Below are positions 43,801 through 51,175 of a stretch of DNA of 64,000 bases, one piece after another; the stretch's first letter is position 1, and every line of letters starts with the position of its first letter. Source of the stretch: Romboutsia ilealis (GTDB lineage Bacteria > Bacillota > Clostridia > Peptostreptococcales > Peptostreptococcaceae); contig NZ_LN555523.1 of assembly GCF_900015215.1 (NCBI RefSeq), positions 854,912-918,911 on the forward strand, read 5' to 3'. The notes below the pieces were generated by a model. The model made no database searches. It was not told where the DNA came from and worked only from the letters and a program-made list of their open reading frames with translations. Position numbers and translations under genes: made by a program.

Positions 43801-43976
43801 ATATATTGTTGTTTGTTAGGGAAAATAAAAGTGAAGATGGTGTAACAAGTCCATATACTTACTTAGGTCCTGCTGATATTGTAAGTCATAGTGGAAGCAA
43901 ACCAATAAGTATAGTGTGGAAATTAAGAAATAAATTACCTGCAAGTATAGCAGTAAAAGCAGAAAAGGCATTATAA
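40830..43976 (+). CDS. PLD-nuclease / DEAD-box helicase / DUF3427 protein
   Basis: 1048 residues. An N-terminal helical coiled-coil region (1-120) precedes a phospholipase-D-like domain with RLHAKSYMF (His217, Lys219) and AYIGSSN (to about 290). A superfamily II helicase follows: AATGVGKT near 345-351, VDEFHH near 440, GLTATPERMDG, and QQLGRGLRL near 646. The C-terminal DUF3427 region (about 880-1045) contains SPSTMYEDYAIN and FNWQSQS. This domain order is known from predicted DNA-processing and phage-defence proteins. The first part uses AAC/CTA/ACA codons more than neighbours do, hinting at transfer. Defence is an inference. Confidence 0.85.
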   Translation: MKLKEGIYEQVISNKIHEEIKNRENEINIQKEEIEKEEAKIVLSKYLQEVTKKSLNLMKNKDINKQIQLCNQIINYLSEQVEDEEIKENNIHKNGEILLSIEEKLNKSKIKNNNIRPITPISQSYLFTNSNNEPDLISELKREIASSDSIDILVSFIRWSGLRLIKDELIEHTKTKKLRIITTSYMGASEFRAIKFLSQLPNTEIKISYDTQRTRLHAKSYMFNRNTGFTTAYIGSSNISKDAMTTGLEWNMKVSEKDSKNIVDKFKATFESYFNDEEFKTFTEADEEKLKIELKKARGNDYKSENEDIANIDVRPYHYQQEILDTLAVEREVLGHNKNLVVAATGVGKTVISAFDYKNFRNNNKGKVNRLLFIAHREDILMQSMKTFRTILRDRNFGGLYTGNFTPDNIDHVFMTIQTFNSKKFDENISKDFYDFIIVDEFHHASALSYQKLLSHFTPKVLLGLTATPERMDGKDVLEYFDGRISSEMRLGEAIDKKLLTPFQYFCVSDELDLSKIKWSKGRYDNKELTNLLTVDKLNAKKRADLILKSIDDYIADIDEVVGLGFCVSIDHANFMANYFNEKGIPSVAISSKCSIDERDKAKFGLVNGKYKFAFVVDLYNEGVDIPEINTILFLRPTDSLTVFLQQLGRGLRLSDNKECLTVLDYVGQAHKNYNFYEKFSAIAKKKGKALKEEIESGFITLPKGCHLHMEKQAKEYILRNINSFINNKTTITNKIKTFEIESGKKLSLTNFIEFYNITLKEIYKTKNSFYRLCANAKVKEDFNDIDEQSLAGGMLRLINTDSIRLLKFWINTLENYKEDKTISFNDSEEKMLLMLHYTLYTKSPKDLGINSINEFLQRLYSNKVIYEEIIEILKYNLSHIKVKTFNDNLSFDTNLEVHATYTMEQILASLGKHTLEYKYPLREGVLYIEDKKTDVFLITLNKVEKHFSPSTMYEDYAINDELFNWQSQSRTSIDSPTGKRYINHRDSGNNILLFVRENKSEDGVTSPYTYLGPADIVSHSGSKPISIVWKLRNKLPASIAVKAEKAL

Positions 43977-44067
43977 GTCATACGCATATATTTATTTTAG
44001 GGTATAATAGATAGAGAACTTATTAAGGATTTTATTATAGACTTATGAAAAGGAGACAGAAGACAAG

Positions 44068-44775
44068 ATGATTGAAAATAATAAATCTAAGTATGTACCT
44101 GAATTAACATCAAACTTAAGAAATAATTATGTATCAATTCCAAGTATAATATCTAAAGCATCAGGAATAAGAATCTTTGGAAAAAGACTTAAGTCATTCA
44201 TTTTTACTACTGATGTTGCAATAATAAAAAACACTAACGCTGATGCTGTAATAGCAGTATACCCATTTACACCTCAGCCAACAATTACCCAGGCAATACT
44301 ATCAGTATCAGATATACCTGTTTTATGTGGTGTTGGTGGAGGATTAACACATGGAACAAGATCTGCAAATATAGCTTTACATGCAGAGTTTCAAGGGGCA
44401 ATAGGTGCAATACTAAACTCACCAGCACCTGATGAAACTATTAGATATGTAAAAGAATCAATAGATATTCCAGTAGTTGTGACTATAGTATCAGAGTTAA
44501 CAGATGTACAAAGTAAGATTGATGCAGGAGCAGATATCTTAAATGTAAGCGGAGGAGCTAATACGCCTAAGATTATTCGTAAGATTAGAGAAAAGTTTCC
44601 ATATATCCCTATTATTGCAACTGGAGGGACAACTGAAGAATCAATCCTAGAAACAATTGAAGCTGGTGCAAATGCTATTACTTATACGCCACCAACAAAT
44701 GCACAATTATTCAAACATAAAATGCAAGAATATAGAGATATTGAAAATAAAAAGTATAATAAAGAATTTGAGTAA
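44068..44775 (+). CDS. TIM-barrel phosphate-binding protein, function unknown
   Basis: 235 residues. Alternating strand/helix pattern with VLCGVGGGLTHGTRSANIALHAEFQGAIGAILNSPAP in the middle and ILNVSGGANTPKIIRKIREKFPYIPIIATGGTTEESI near the end, where VSGG and ATGG look like the phosphate-binding loops of (beta/alpha)8 enzymes. It is annotated in some clostridia only as a putative hydrolase or hypothetical protein. AAAGGAGACAG precedes ATG. No link to the flanking helicase or McrBC genes is evident. Confidence 0.55.
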   Translation: MIENNKSKYVPELTSNLRNNYVSIPSIISKASGIRIFGKRLKSFIFTTDVAIIKNTNADAVIAVYPFTPQPTITQAILSVSDIPVLCGVGGGLTHGTRSANIALHAEFQGAIGAILNSPAPDETIRYVKESIDIPVVVTIVSELTDVQSKIDAGADILNVSGGANTPKIIRKIREKFPYIPIIATGGTTEESILETIEAGANAITYTPPTNAQLFKHKMQEYRDIENKKYNKEFE

Positions 44776-44802
44776 TTTAAATTTATAAAGTACTTTATTT
44801 GT

Positions 44803-44838
44803 AAATTCATATATGCAAATATATGAATTATTTTTTTT
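44803..44838 (+). terminator. Intrinsic terminator
   Basis: AATTCATATA pairs with TATATGAATT across a short loop and is followed by a run of T. It ends the TIM-barrel gene. Bases 44839-44963 beyond it hold no gene I can support, yet a second terminator follows at 44964, so a small RNA or lost gene there is possible. Confidence 0.8.
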
Positions 44839-44963
44839 AGAAGGTCAAATACATAGTAGATTTAAGATAGTTAGAATTATCTGATAAAAGTTTAATAGCT
44901 TCATTTTTAGAGGAAAAGTATTTATAGCTAAATTTACTGACTTAGGATAAAAGCTTATCAATG

Positions 44964-45000
44964 AAAAATACCCTGTCGAGATATTCGACAGGGTATTTTG
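44964..45000 (+). terminator. ACCCTGTC-type terminator, copy 1
   Basis: AAAATACCCTGTCGA pairs with TCGACAGGGTATTTT. Near-identical stems occur at 50387-50420 and 51140-51175, on the far side of the McrBC-like genes. Confidence 0.82.
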
Positions 45001-45079
45001 TTAGAATTTATTTTTTTTATTAAAAATATGTATTTATATGGTAAGATAAATATATATAACAGAAATTAGGAGTGTAGAA

Positions 45080-45427
45080 ATGTTAAAAGGTGAATATACA
45101 AGGTCAGAATTAGGAGTAAAACGTGGAAATATACAATGGAAAGTAAAAGTAAATGATGAAACTTTATTATTTGTAAATGAGGGAATGAATAATAAGTTAG
45201 AGTCAAATTACATATACAGTAATCACTTAGACAGAGAAAATAATGTACTATATATGTGTAGAAATTGTGGAGGGGAGTGGGTAAAAAAGCTATTAAAAGA
45301 TATAAGTGATACTAATGTAAGAATCTTTTATAGGGATAATAAAAAGCCTATATGGAGTGAATTTATATATGATAATATAATAGAATTGGAAAATGGATTC
45401 AAAGCTATAGGTAATAATATTAAATAA
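45080..45427 (+). CDS. Small protein upstream of McrB, paralogue 1
   Basis: 115 residues, soluble, probably beta-rich. It shares with the next protein the pattern (W/R)-K/R-V-x-x-(D/N)-E-x-x-LFVN-x-G, then a YM/LC segment and a C-terminal strand after VRIFYRDNKKPIWSEF, so the two are diverged duplicates. A CRNCG pair of Cys occurs only here. No known family. AGGAGTGTAG precedes ATG. Its place as first gene before mcrB and mcrC suggests an accessory or specificity role (inference). Confidence 0.58.
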   Translation: MLKGEYTRSELGVKRGNIQWKVKVNDETLLFVNEGMNNKLESNYIYSNHLDRENNVLYMCRNCGGEWVKKLLKDISDTNVRIFYRDNKKPIWSEFIYDNIIELENGFKAIGNNIK

Positions 45428-45447
45428 TAAATATTAGGGAGAGAAAT

Positions 45448-45780
45448 ATGAAGATATTACAAAGAGGATTAAAAAAAGAAGAAATAGCGCAAGCAAAAAG
45501 ATATATGAGATGGTATAGAGTAATTGATAATGAAATGAGACTATTTGTAAATTTAGGACTTGTAACAGATAAGGGAGAAATAGCTAATACAATAGATTAC
45601 AAAAATGATAAAGCATATTTATGTATGGCAGATTTAGAGTATAGCAAGAAGTTTTATAATAAAAATAAACACTATAAAGTAAGATTATATGCTAAAACTG
45701 ATGCAAGTAGCTTATATAATGAATATGAAGTAAAAGGTTGGTATTTAAGTGAAAAAGGATTAGAGCTAGATTTAGCATAA
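45448..45780 (+). CDS. Small protein upstream of McrB, paralogue 2
   Basis: 110 residues, soluble. Conserved pattern with the preceding protein: WYRVIDNEMRLFVNLG, KAYLCMADLEYSKKF, KVRLYAKTDASSLYNEYEVKGW. It lies 20 bp behind paralogue 1 and 47 bp before the McrB-like gene, with GGGAGAG before ATG, so the four genes likely form one operon. No family recognised and no catalytic motif seen. Confidence 0.58.
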   Translation: MKILQRGLKKEEIAQAKRYMRWYRVIDNEMRLFVNLGLVTDKGEIANTIDYKNDKAYLCMADLEYSKKFYNKNKHYKVRLYAKTDASSLYNEYEVKGWYLSEKGLELDLA

Positions 45781-45827
45781 AAATTCACAACTTTTTACAT
45801 ACAAAACGAATTTTAAGGAGAATAAAA

Positions 45828-48065
45828 ATGAAAAAAAGTTGGGAACCGATAGAAACAGACTTTATAAACACAATAAAATCAACAAGTATGAGCAAAAGCT
45901 ACAAAATACCACTACTATGGGCATTTTATAATAATGGAAATATAAAACTAAAAATAGATGAAGATGATATATATAATGCATTTAAGGAATTCTATGAAAA
46001 AGAAGAAAATGCAAAAGACTTAGAAAATCAAAAGAGTACACAAAATTATAAAAATTGGAGTAAAAAAGAATACATAAAACTAGCAAAAGATAACCCTATA
46101 AAACACCTAGCAGATAAAACATCAAAGTATTTCTATAAAGAAAATAATCTATTCTGCATATCGGGAATATTAGAACCTTATATACATAAAAAAGAATTCA
46201 TACAAGAATACAAAGATACAATACAAAGCCTAGAAAATAGATACTTTAAAAGAGAAACAAATAATATAAAAGAAAGTGATAATAAATACATGGAACTAAA
46301 AGATTTAATATTATCATTTGAAGAAAATTACAATGAAAATAATACTCAAGATGAAAAACTTAGACAAGAATTTACAAATAAATTTCCGCTAGATAAATTA
46401 TCAACACTTGAAATAGAAAGATATGCACTAGGAAAACAACCAGACAATCTATGTTGGTGGTTAGAATTTAACACAGTACCATTAGGGAGCATAAAGGGTG
46501 GAACTGCGAAAAAATTTAAAATATATTATTCAAATAAAGATAATAAGTGGATATATCCATCAGAATTTTCAAACGTAGAAGATGCATGGATACAGTTAAG
46601 AAAAAGTATATATGATTTTATTGAAAACTTTAAATATGAAAAATACGAATTACTAAATAGCTATAGCTTAATATCATCTATGAATATGTTTAAAACGAAA
46701 CTTTTATACATGTATTTCCCTGAAAAATTATTACCTATATATAGTTTAGATCATATACAAAAGTTATTATCTTACTTTGGATGCTTAGATGAAGAAATCA
46801 AAGATTTGAATATAATAGAAGCTAATATGAAATTAAAAGAAATACAAGATAGAAGTATTGAGTTTAAGTCATGGGATGGTTTAAAATTTATGAGATTTTT
46901 ATACTCATATGTATTTCCAACCTTTAATAAAGAGGAAAATATTAATGATGAAGACATAGTGGAAATGGATGGAGAAATAATTGTAATAGATATTATAAAT
47001 AAAGTTTCAGATTATATAAAAAATCAAGGATACAACTATACATACAACCAACTATCAAACCTGTACCTATCACTAAAAACAAAACCATTTACAATACTAG
47101 CAGGAATAAGTGGAACAGGAAAATCAAAAATAATAAGACTACTTGCAGATGCAATACAAGCAGACTACACACTAATAAGTGTAAGACCTGATTGGAACGA
47201 TGCAACTGACCTAATAGGCTATAAAAACCTAGACGATAAATTTATAAAAGGTCAACTAACAAAAGCAATATTAAAAGCACAACAAAACAAAAATAAATCA
47301 CACTTAATATGTCTAGACGAAATGAATTTAGCGAGAGTAGAATACTACCTAAGTGATTACCTAAGCATAATAGAAAGTCGTAAAAAAGTAGGACAAGATA
47401 TAATAACTGATAACATAGTAGAATATCAAGAAAATGGTGAAAATATAAAATTACATATACCAGACAACATCTACATAATCGGAACAGTAAACATGGATGA
47501 CACAACATTCCAATTTAGTAGAAAAGTATTAGATAGAGCAAATACAATAGAATTTTCAGACGTAGACTTAGACAACTTATTCTTTGAAGTAAATGAAAAA
47601 GTAGAAAGCTTAAATGTATCTAATGACTTTTTAAAAACAACATACTTAAAAACTATGGATATAGAACCAGAGTATAGAGAATATGCAAAAGAAGTAAACA
47701 AAAAAATAATAGAAATAAATGAAATACTTAAAAAATCACAAAAGCAATTTGCATATAGAGTAAGAGATGAAATACTATTTTACCTGGTAGAAAATAAGAA
47801 AGCTAATTTACTACATGAAGATACAGCATTTGACTATCAAATAATGCAAAAAATACTTCCTGCAATAAGTGGAAGTGAAGAAAGTATATATCAAGTTTTA
47901 ATAGATTTATTAAACTTTGTATGTGAAACAAACACTATAGACAATATAGAAGAAGCAACGAACTATTTAAAAGAAACAAAAGTAAGATATGAAAATAGTG
48001 CAAATAAAATTATATATATGCTAAAAGGATATCAAAATGATGGGTATGTTAGTTACTGGTACTAA
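45828..48065 (+). CDS. McrB-like AAA+ NTPase
   Basis: 745 residues. The N-terminal ~400 residues have no recognised motif beyond helical character and probably form the target-recognition region; the C-terminal AAA+ module has Walker A GISGTGKSK near 426, Walker B HLICLDEMNLARVEYYL near 490-505, and the sensor GTVNMDDTTFQFSRKVLDRAN near 552. In type IV systems McrB hexamers translocate on modified DNA and drive the McrC nuclease. It overlaps the mcrC-like start by 29 bp. N-terminal codon use is rich in CTA/ACA/AAC, unlike neighbours. Confidence 0.82.
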   Translation: MKKSWEPIETDFINTIKSTSMSKSYKIPLLWAFYNNGNIKLKIDEDDIYNAFKEFYEKEENAKDLENQKSTQNYKNWSKKEYIKLAKDNPIKHLADKTSKYFYKENNLFCISGILEPYIHKKEFIQEYKDTIQSLENRYFKRETNNIKESDNKYMELKDLILSFEENYNENNTQDEKLRQEFTNKFPLDKLSTLEIERYALGKQPDNLCWWLEFNTVPLGSIKGGTAKKFKIYYSNKDNKWIYPSEFSNVEDAWIQLRKSIYDFIENFKYEKYELLNSYSLISSMNMFKTKLLYMYFPEKLLPIYSLDHIQKLLSYFGCLDEEIKDLNIIEANMKLKEIQDRSIEFKSWDGLKFMRFLYSYVFPTFNKEENINDEDIVEMDGEIIVIDIINKVSDYIKNQGYNYTYNQLSNLYLSLKTKPFTILAGISGTGKSKIIRLLADAIQADYTLISVRPDWNDATDLIGYKNLDDKFIKGQLTKAILKAQQNKNKSHLICLDEMNLARVEYYLSDYLSIIESRKKVGQDIITDNIVEYQENGENIKLHIPDNIYIIGTVNMDDTTFQFSRKVLDRANTIEFSDVDLDNLFFEVNEKVESLNVSNDFLKTTYLKTMDIEPEYREYAKEVNKKIIEINEILKKSQKQFAYRVRDEILFYLVENKKANLLHEDTAFDYQIMQKILPAISGSEESIYQVLIDLLNFVCETNTIDNIEEATNYLKETKVRYENSANKIIYMLKGYQNDGYVSYWY

Positions 48066-50382
48066 TAAAGATATATTAAAAGTATCTACAGAGGATTTTA
48101 CACTATACATATCTGGTAGTAGTGAAAATAAAAAGTTTAAAGCCACAAACAATAATAAAAATATAAATGCTCATTTAGGCATAATAACAAATTATGATTA
48201 TATTACAGAAACTATAAATAGTTTTAATGAATTAGAAATAAACAATACTAATACAATGTATCCAAGCTTTTTTGAAGATGGAATATATAATATATATTTA
48301 GAAAATAACACTAATGATAAAATTGATATATATCATGAACACAAGGAAATAAGAGAAAACATAATAACTAGAGGTAAAAATATATTTGGATCTTTTAAGT
48401 TTAATTCAGATATAGGATATTCTACATTTAAAATTATAAAAAATTCTAGCGAAGTGTTATCTTTAACAATACAAGTATTTCCATCAAAACTTGATTATAT
48501 GGATGACTATAATGAAATTTTAAAAGATATAAATGAAGAGATAACTTCATTGGTATTCGATTTTTTAAACAAGACTTTTTCAAGTGTAAATATATGTGAT
48601 AACAAAAATCAAACGGGACTTGAGTTTATAGTTATAATTAATAACATATATGAAAAGCTAGAAAAAGCAATAAAGAGGATTGAAAGATTTCCAAAGCATA
48701 GTGTTATAAATGAATACAACTTAAAAAATAAAAATAAATGTAAAGTAGTAGGAGTAAAAGAAAGTATAAAGCATTTAAGAAAAAATCATACATCAAAAAA
48801 TGTAGTTGAGGTTAGAAAAAATACAACTTTAGATATATTTGAAAATCAATATGTAAAATATATTATAAAAAGAATATTAAGCAAAATAAAGAGTGTTAAA
48901 TTAACACTTGAAAAAGAGAATAAAGTTGATACTAATTATTATAATAAATTAAATGAATATGAAAAAAGGCTAACTCATCATCTTAATACATTTTTTAAAA
49001 ATATAAGTGATGTAAACAATAATAAATTAATGACATTAGCCTTTAAAATGACAAGTGGATACAAAGAATGTTACTATTACTATTTACTTTTATCAAAAAG
49101 TTTAGATATAAGTAGTGGACTTTATGAAATTAGTAATAAAAAATTATGGAACCTATATGAAATATGGTGCTATATAAAAATACATAGCATTATAAAAGAG
49201 CTAAGATATGAAGCGAAAGAAAATTCCATAATACAATCAACATCGAATGGATTAACACTATCACTTATGCAAAACAAAGAAGCTAAATGTATATACGAAA
49301 ATAAAGAAGGTAAAAAAATAGAACTATTTTACAATAAACAATACAACAAACTACCTACAACAAATCAAAGACCAGATACAGTACTTTGTCTAAAGGGTGT
49401 CGGGAAAACCGACAGGGTATATATATTTGATGCAAAGTATAGAATTTATGTTGATAAGAATGAAAAAATATGTCCTATGGAATATGATATAAATGTTATG
49501 CATAGATATAGAGATTCCATAGTAAGCAAAAGTAGCATAAACAATCATTTTAAATATGAATCAGTTGGAGCTTATGTAATGTTTCCTTGTAGTGATGAAA
49601 AAACATTTGAGGAAAATAAATATTACAAAAGTATAGAGAAAGTTAATATAGGGGCGATTCCTATGCTTCCAGGTTCAACTTCTCTTATGAAAAAACATTT
49701 ATGTAAAATTATAAATGAATCATATATGGAAGCTATAAATAATAATCCTGTATTTGATGAAGAAGATGATTATTATAAGTTTAAGAATAAAAATGTAATG
49801 ATAGTAAATACAAAGGATAAAAATCACTTTGATATTTATAAAGAAAATAGATTTTATCATATACCTAAAAAATCATTATCAAAGCTAAATATTGGAGTAG
49901 AGTATTTGGCATTTTATCAGCCAATTGATAATTCAAGTTCAAATAATAAGTTTAACAATGACTTTAGTATAGAGTACTATGCAAAAATAAAAGACTATTA
50001 TGAGTATGAAAGAGGAAGTTGTAAAGAAATTAAATGTAAAAATGGTAAAGAAAAAGACATTTATTTAAGATTTGAACTTGAAGAATTTAAGAGTATAGGA
50101 CCTATTAATAGAGTTGAATACGGAACAAGAACTTTAAATTATACCACTTTGTACTTGTTAAAAATAGCTACTACTATGCATGAGCTTTATTTAAATAGTA
50201 GAAGAGAAATAGATGTTTATAAGATACTAAAAAAGATTAGTAAAGATAAAGATATAACTCTTAAAAAAGAAAATAACGGATATTATCTAGAAAATGATTT
50301 TATTAAAATATTAGATAATGGTGATATAAAACTAAATGGAAATAAAGTAAATATAACTGAATTAATTTATTTATTAAAGTAA
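48037..50382 (+). CDS. McrC-like DUF2357 protein with PD-(D/E)XK nuclease
   Basis: 781 residues. A beta-rich N-terminal region and a DUF2357-type helical middle (about 150-400) precede the nuclease core: QRPDTVLC with Asp447 and YIFDAKYRI with Asp465-Ala-Lys467, the D...(D/E)xK metal site. A further C-terminal domain (about 570-781) is larger than in classical McrC (348 residues). The start ATG 48037 lies inside mcrB. The pair would cleave foreign DNA, probably modified DNA; the target is unknown. Confidence 0.8.
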   Translation: MMGMLVTGTNKDILKVSTEDFTLYISGSSENKKFKATNNNKNINAHLGIITNYDYITETINSFNELEINNTNTMYPSFFEDGIYNIYLENNTNDKIDIYHEHKEIRENIITRGKNIFGSFKFNSDIGYSTFKIIKNSSEVLSLTIQVFPSKLDYMDDYNEILKDINEEITSLVFDFLNKTFSSVNICDNKNQTGLEFIVIINNIYEKLEKAIKRIERFPKHSVINEYNLKNKNKCKVVGVKESIKHLRKNHTSKNVVEVRKNTTLDIFENQYVKYIIKRILSKIKSVKLTLEKENKVDTNYYNKLNEYEKRLTHHLNTFFKNISDVNNNKLMTLAFKMTSGYKECYYYYLLLSKSLDISSGLYEISNKKLWNLYEIWCYIKIHSIIKELRYEAKENSIIQSTSNGLTLSLMQNKEAKCIYENKEGKKIELFYNKQYNKLPTTNQRPDTVLCLKGVGKTDRVYIFDAKYRIYVDKNEKICPMEYDINVMHRYRDSIVSKSSINNHFKYESVGAYVMFPCSDEKTFEENKYYKSIEKVNIGAIPMLPGSTSLMKKHLCKIINESYMEAINNNPVFDEEDDYYKFKNKNVMIVNTKDKNHFDIYKENRFYHIPKKSLSKLNIGVEYLAFYQPIDNSSSNNKFNNDFSIEYYAKIKDYYEYERGSCKEIKCKNGKEKDIYLRFELEEFKSIGPINRVEYGTRTLNYTTLYLLKIATTMHELYLNSRREIDVYKILKKISKDKDITLKKENNGYYLENDFIKILDNGDIKLNGNKVNITELIYLLK

Positions 50383-50386
50383 ATAA

Positions 50387-50420
50387 TACCCTGTCGTATT
50401 TTTGACCGGGTATTATTTTT
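50387..50420 (+). terminator. ACCCTGTC-type terminator, copy 2
   Basis: AATACCCTGTCG and GACCGGGTATT pair imperfectly (one mismatch), followed by TTTTTT. It ends the McrBC-like operon and borders repeat copy F. Confidence 0.8.
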
Positions 50421-50500
50421 TCACATTGAAGTAAGAAAATTATAGTAAGAAAAAATGTGGATAACCTATGAATGCAAGTATTATCAATAACCTTATTAAA
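50421..50500 (+). repeat. Left half of the modular repeat, copy F
   Basis: After the terminator: GAAGTAAGAAAATTATAGTA, a perfect TGTGGATAA (50456-50464), GAATGCAAGTATTATCAATA and CCTTATTAAA. No right half. It abuts the truncated anti-sigma-like gene on the minus strand and supplies its final codons, so insertion here may have cut that gene. Confidence 0.65.
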
Positions 50501-50709
50501 TTCAACACTTGTATATCCCTTTAAAAAAGATGAAGAAGATGAATTATTAAATTCATTAGCATCATAAACCGTACCATCTTTCATAGTTATCTTAGAATAT
50601 AAAAATTATCATAACTAATTCTTTGTTTTTCATCATAGCTAAGATTTTTTTCATTATCTAACAAATCATCATTACTACTTTTATTAATTATTTCATGTAT
50701 TTTACTCAT
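50501..50709 (-). pseudogene. Broken gene after the ECF sigma relic (anti-sigma/DUF4179-like)
   Basis: Start ATG at 50709 has a perfect GGAGG site; it reads MSKIHEIINKSSNDDLLDNE... for 40 codons to a stop at 50587. A second stretch just beyond reads TMKDGTVYDANEFNN...GYTSVEFNK, which looks like a C-terminal portion of the same protein with the middle deleted. In clostridia the gene behind such sigma factors usually encodes a membrane anti-sigma or DUF4179 protein; that identity is inferred from position. Confidence 0.5.
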
Positions 50710-50727
50710 ATATAATTCCTCCTTCTA

Positions 50728-51022
50728 TTAGGGCCTTTTTAACTTATCTTTTTGACGATAAAGGCAATTTTCAACCTTTTTAGGAGATAAACCTAGACGA
50801 CTTGATATATCTTTTATCTTGTTCAAAATTATCAATATTTTGCCATAGTTTAAAGAATGTATCAGATATAGCTTCTTCTATATCTTCATTTTTATAATCA
50901 GATAATATATTTTTACAAATTGTTTTAACAGCTCCACCATAAATATCTAAGGCCAGGCTAAGTCCATTCTCGGGTGATTTTTTCAACAGAGAGATGATTT
51001 TTTTATCTTTAAACTTATTCAT
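50728..51022 (-). pseudogene. ECF sigma factor with internal deletion
   Basis: ATG 51022 (after AAGGAGACAATC) encodes sigma region 2: SLALDIYGGAVKTICKNILS, DIEEAISDTFFKLWQNIDNFE. Soon after, in another frame, region 4 appears: KDISSRLGLSPKKVENCLYRQKDKLKRP, ending at 50728. The linker and most of the region between are gone and the join is out of frame, so the protein is not functional. A GGAGG-started anti-sigma-like fragment follows. Confidence 0.72.
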
Positions 51023-51139
51023 TGATTGTCTCCTTGGTTAATTCATTTATTATATATCAATACGCATAAAAATCATTTTTCACTCAATTAATTATAAATT
51101 ATTTTTATTTATAGTATTTATAAAAGATGATATGACATA

Positions 51140-51175
51140 AAAATACCCTGTCAAAAAACTCGACAGGGTATTTTA
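51140..51175 (-). terminator. ACCCTGTC-type terminator, copy 3
   Basis: AATACCCTGTC pairs with GACAGGGTATT around an eight- or nine-base loop. It directly follows the stop codon of the minus-strand amidohydrolase gene and has A- and T-runs for either direction. Confidence 0.82.
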
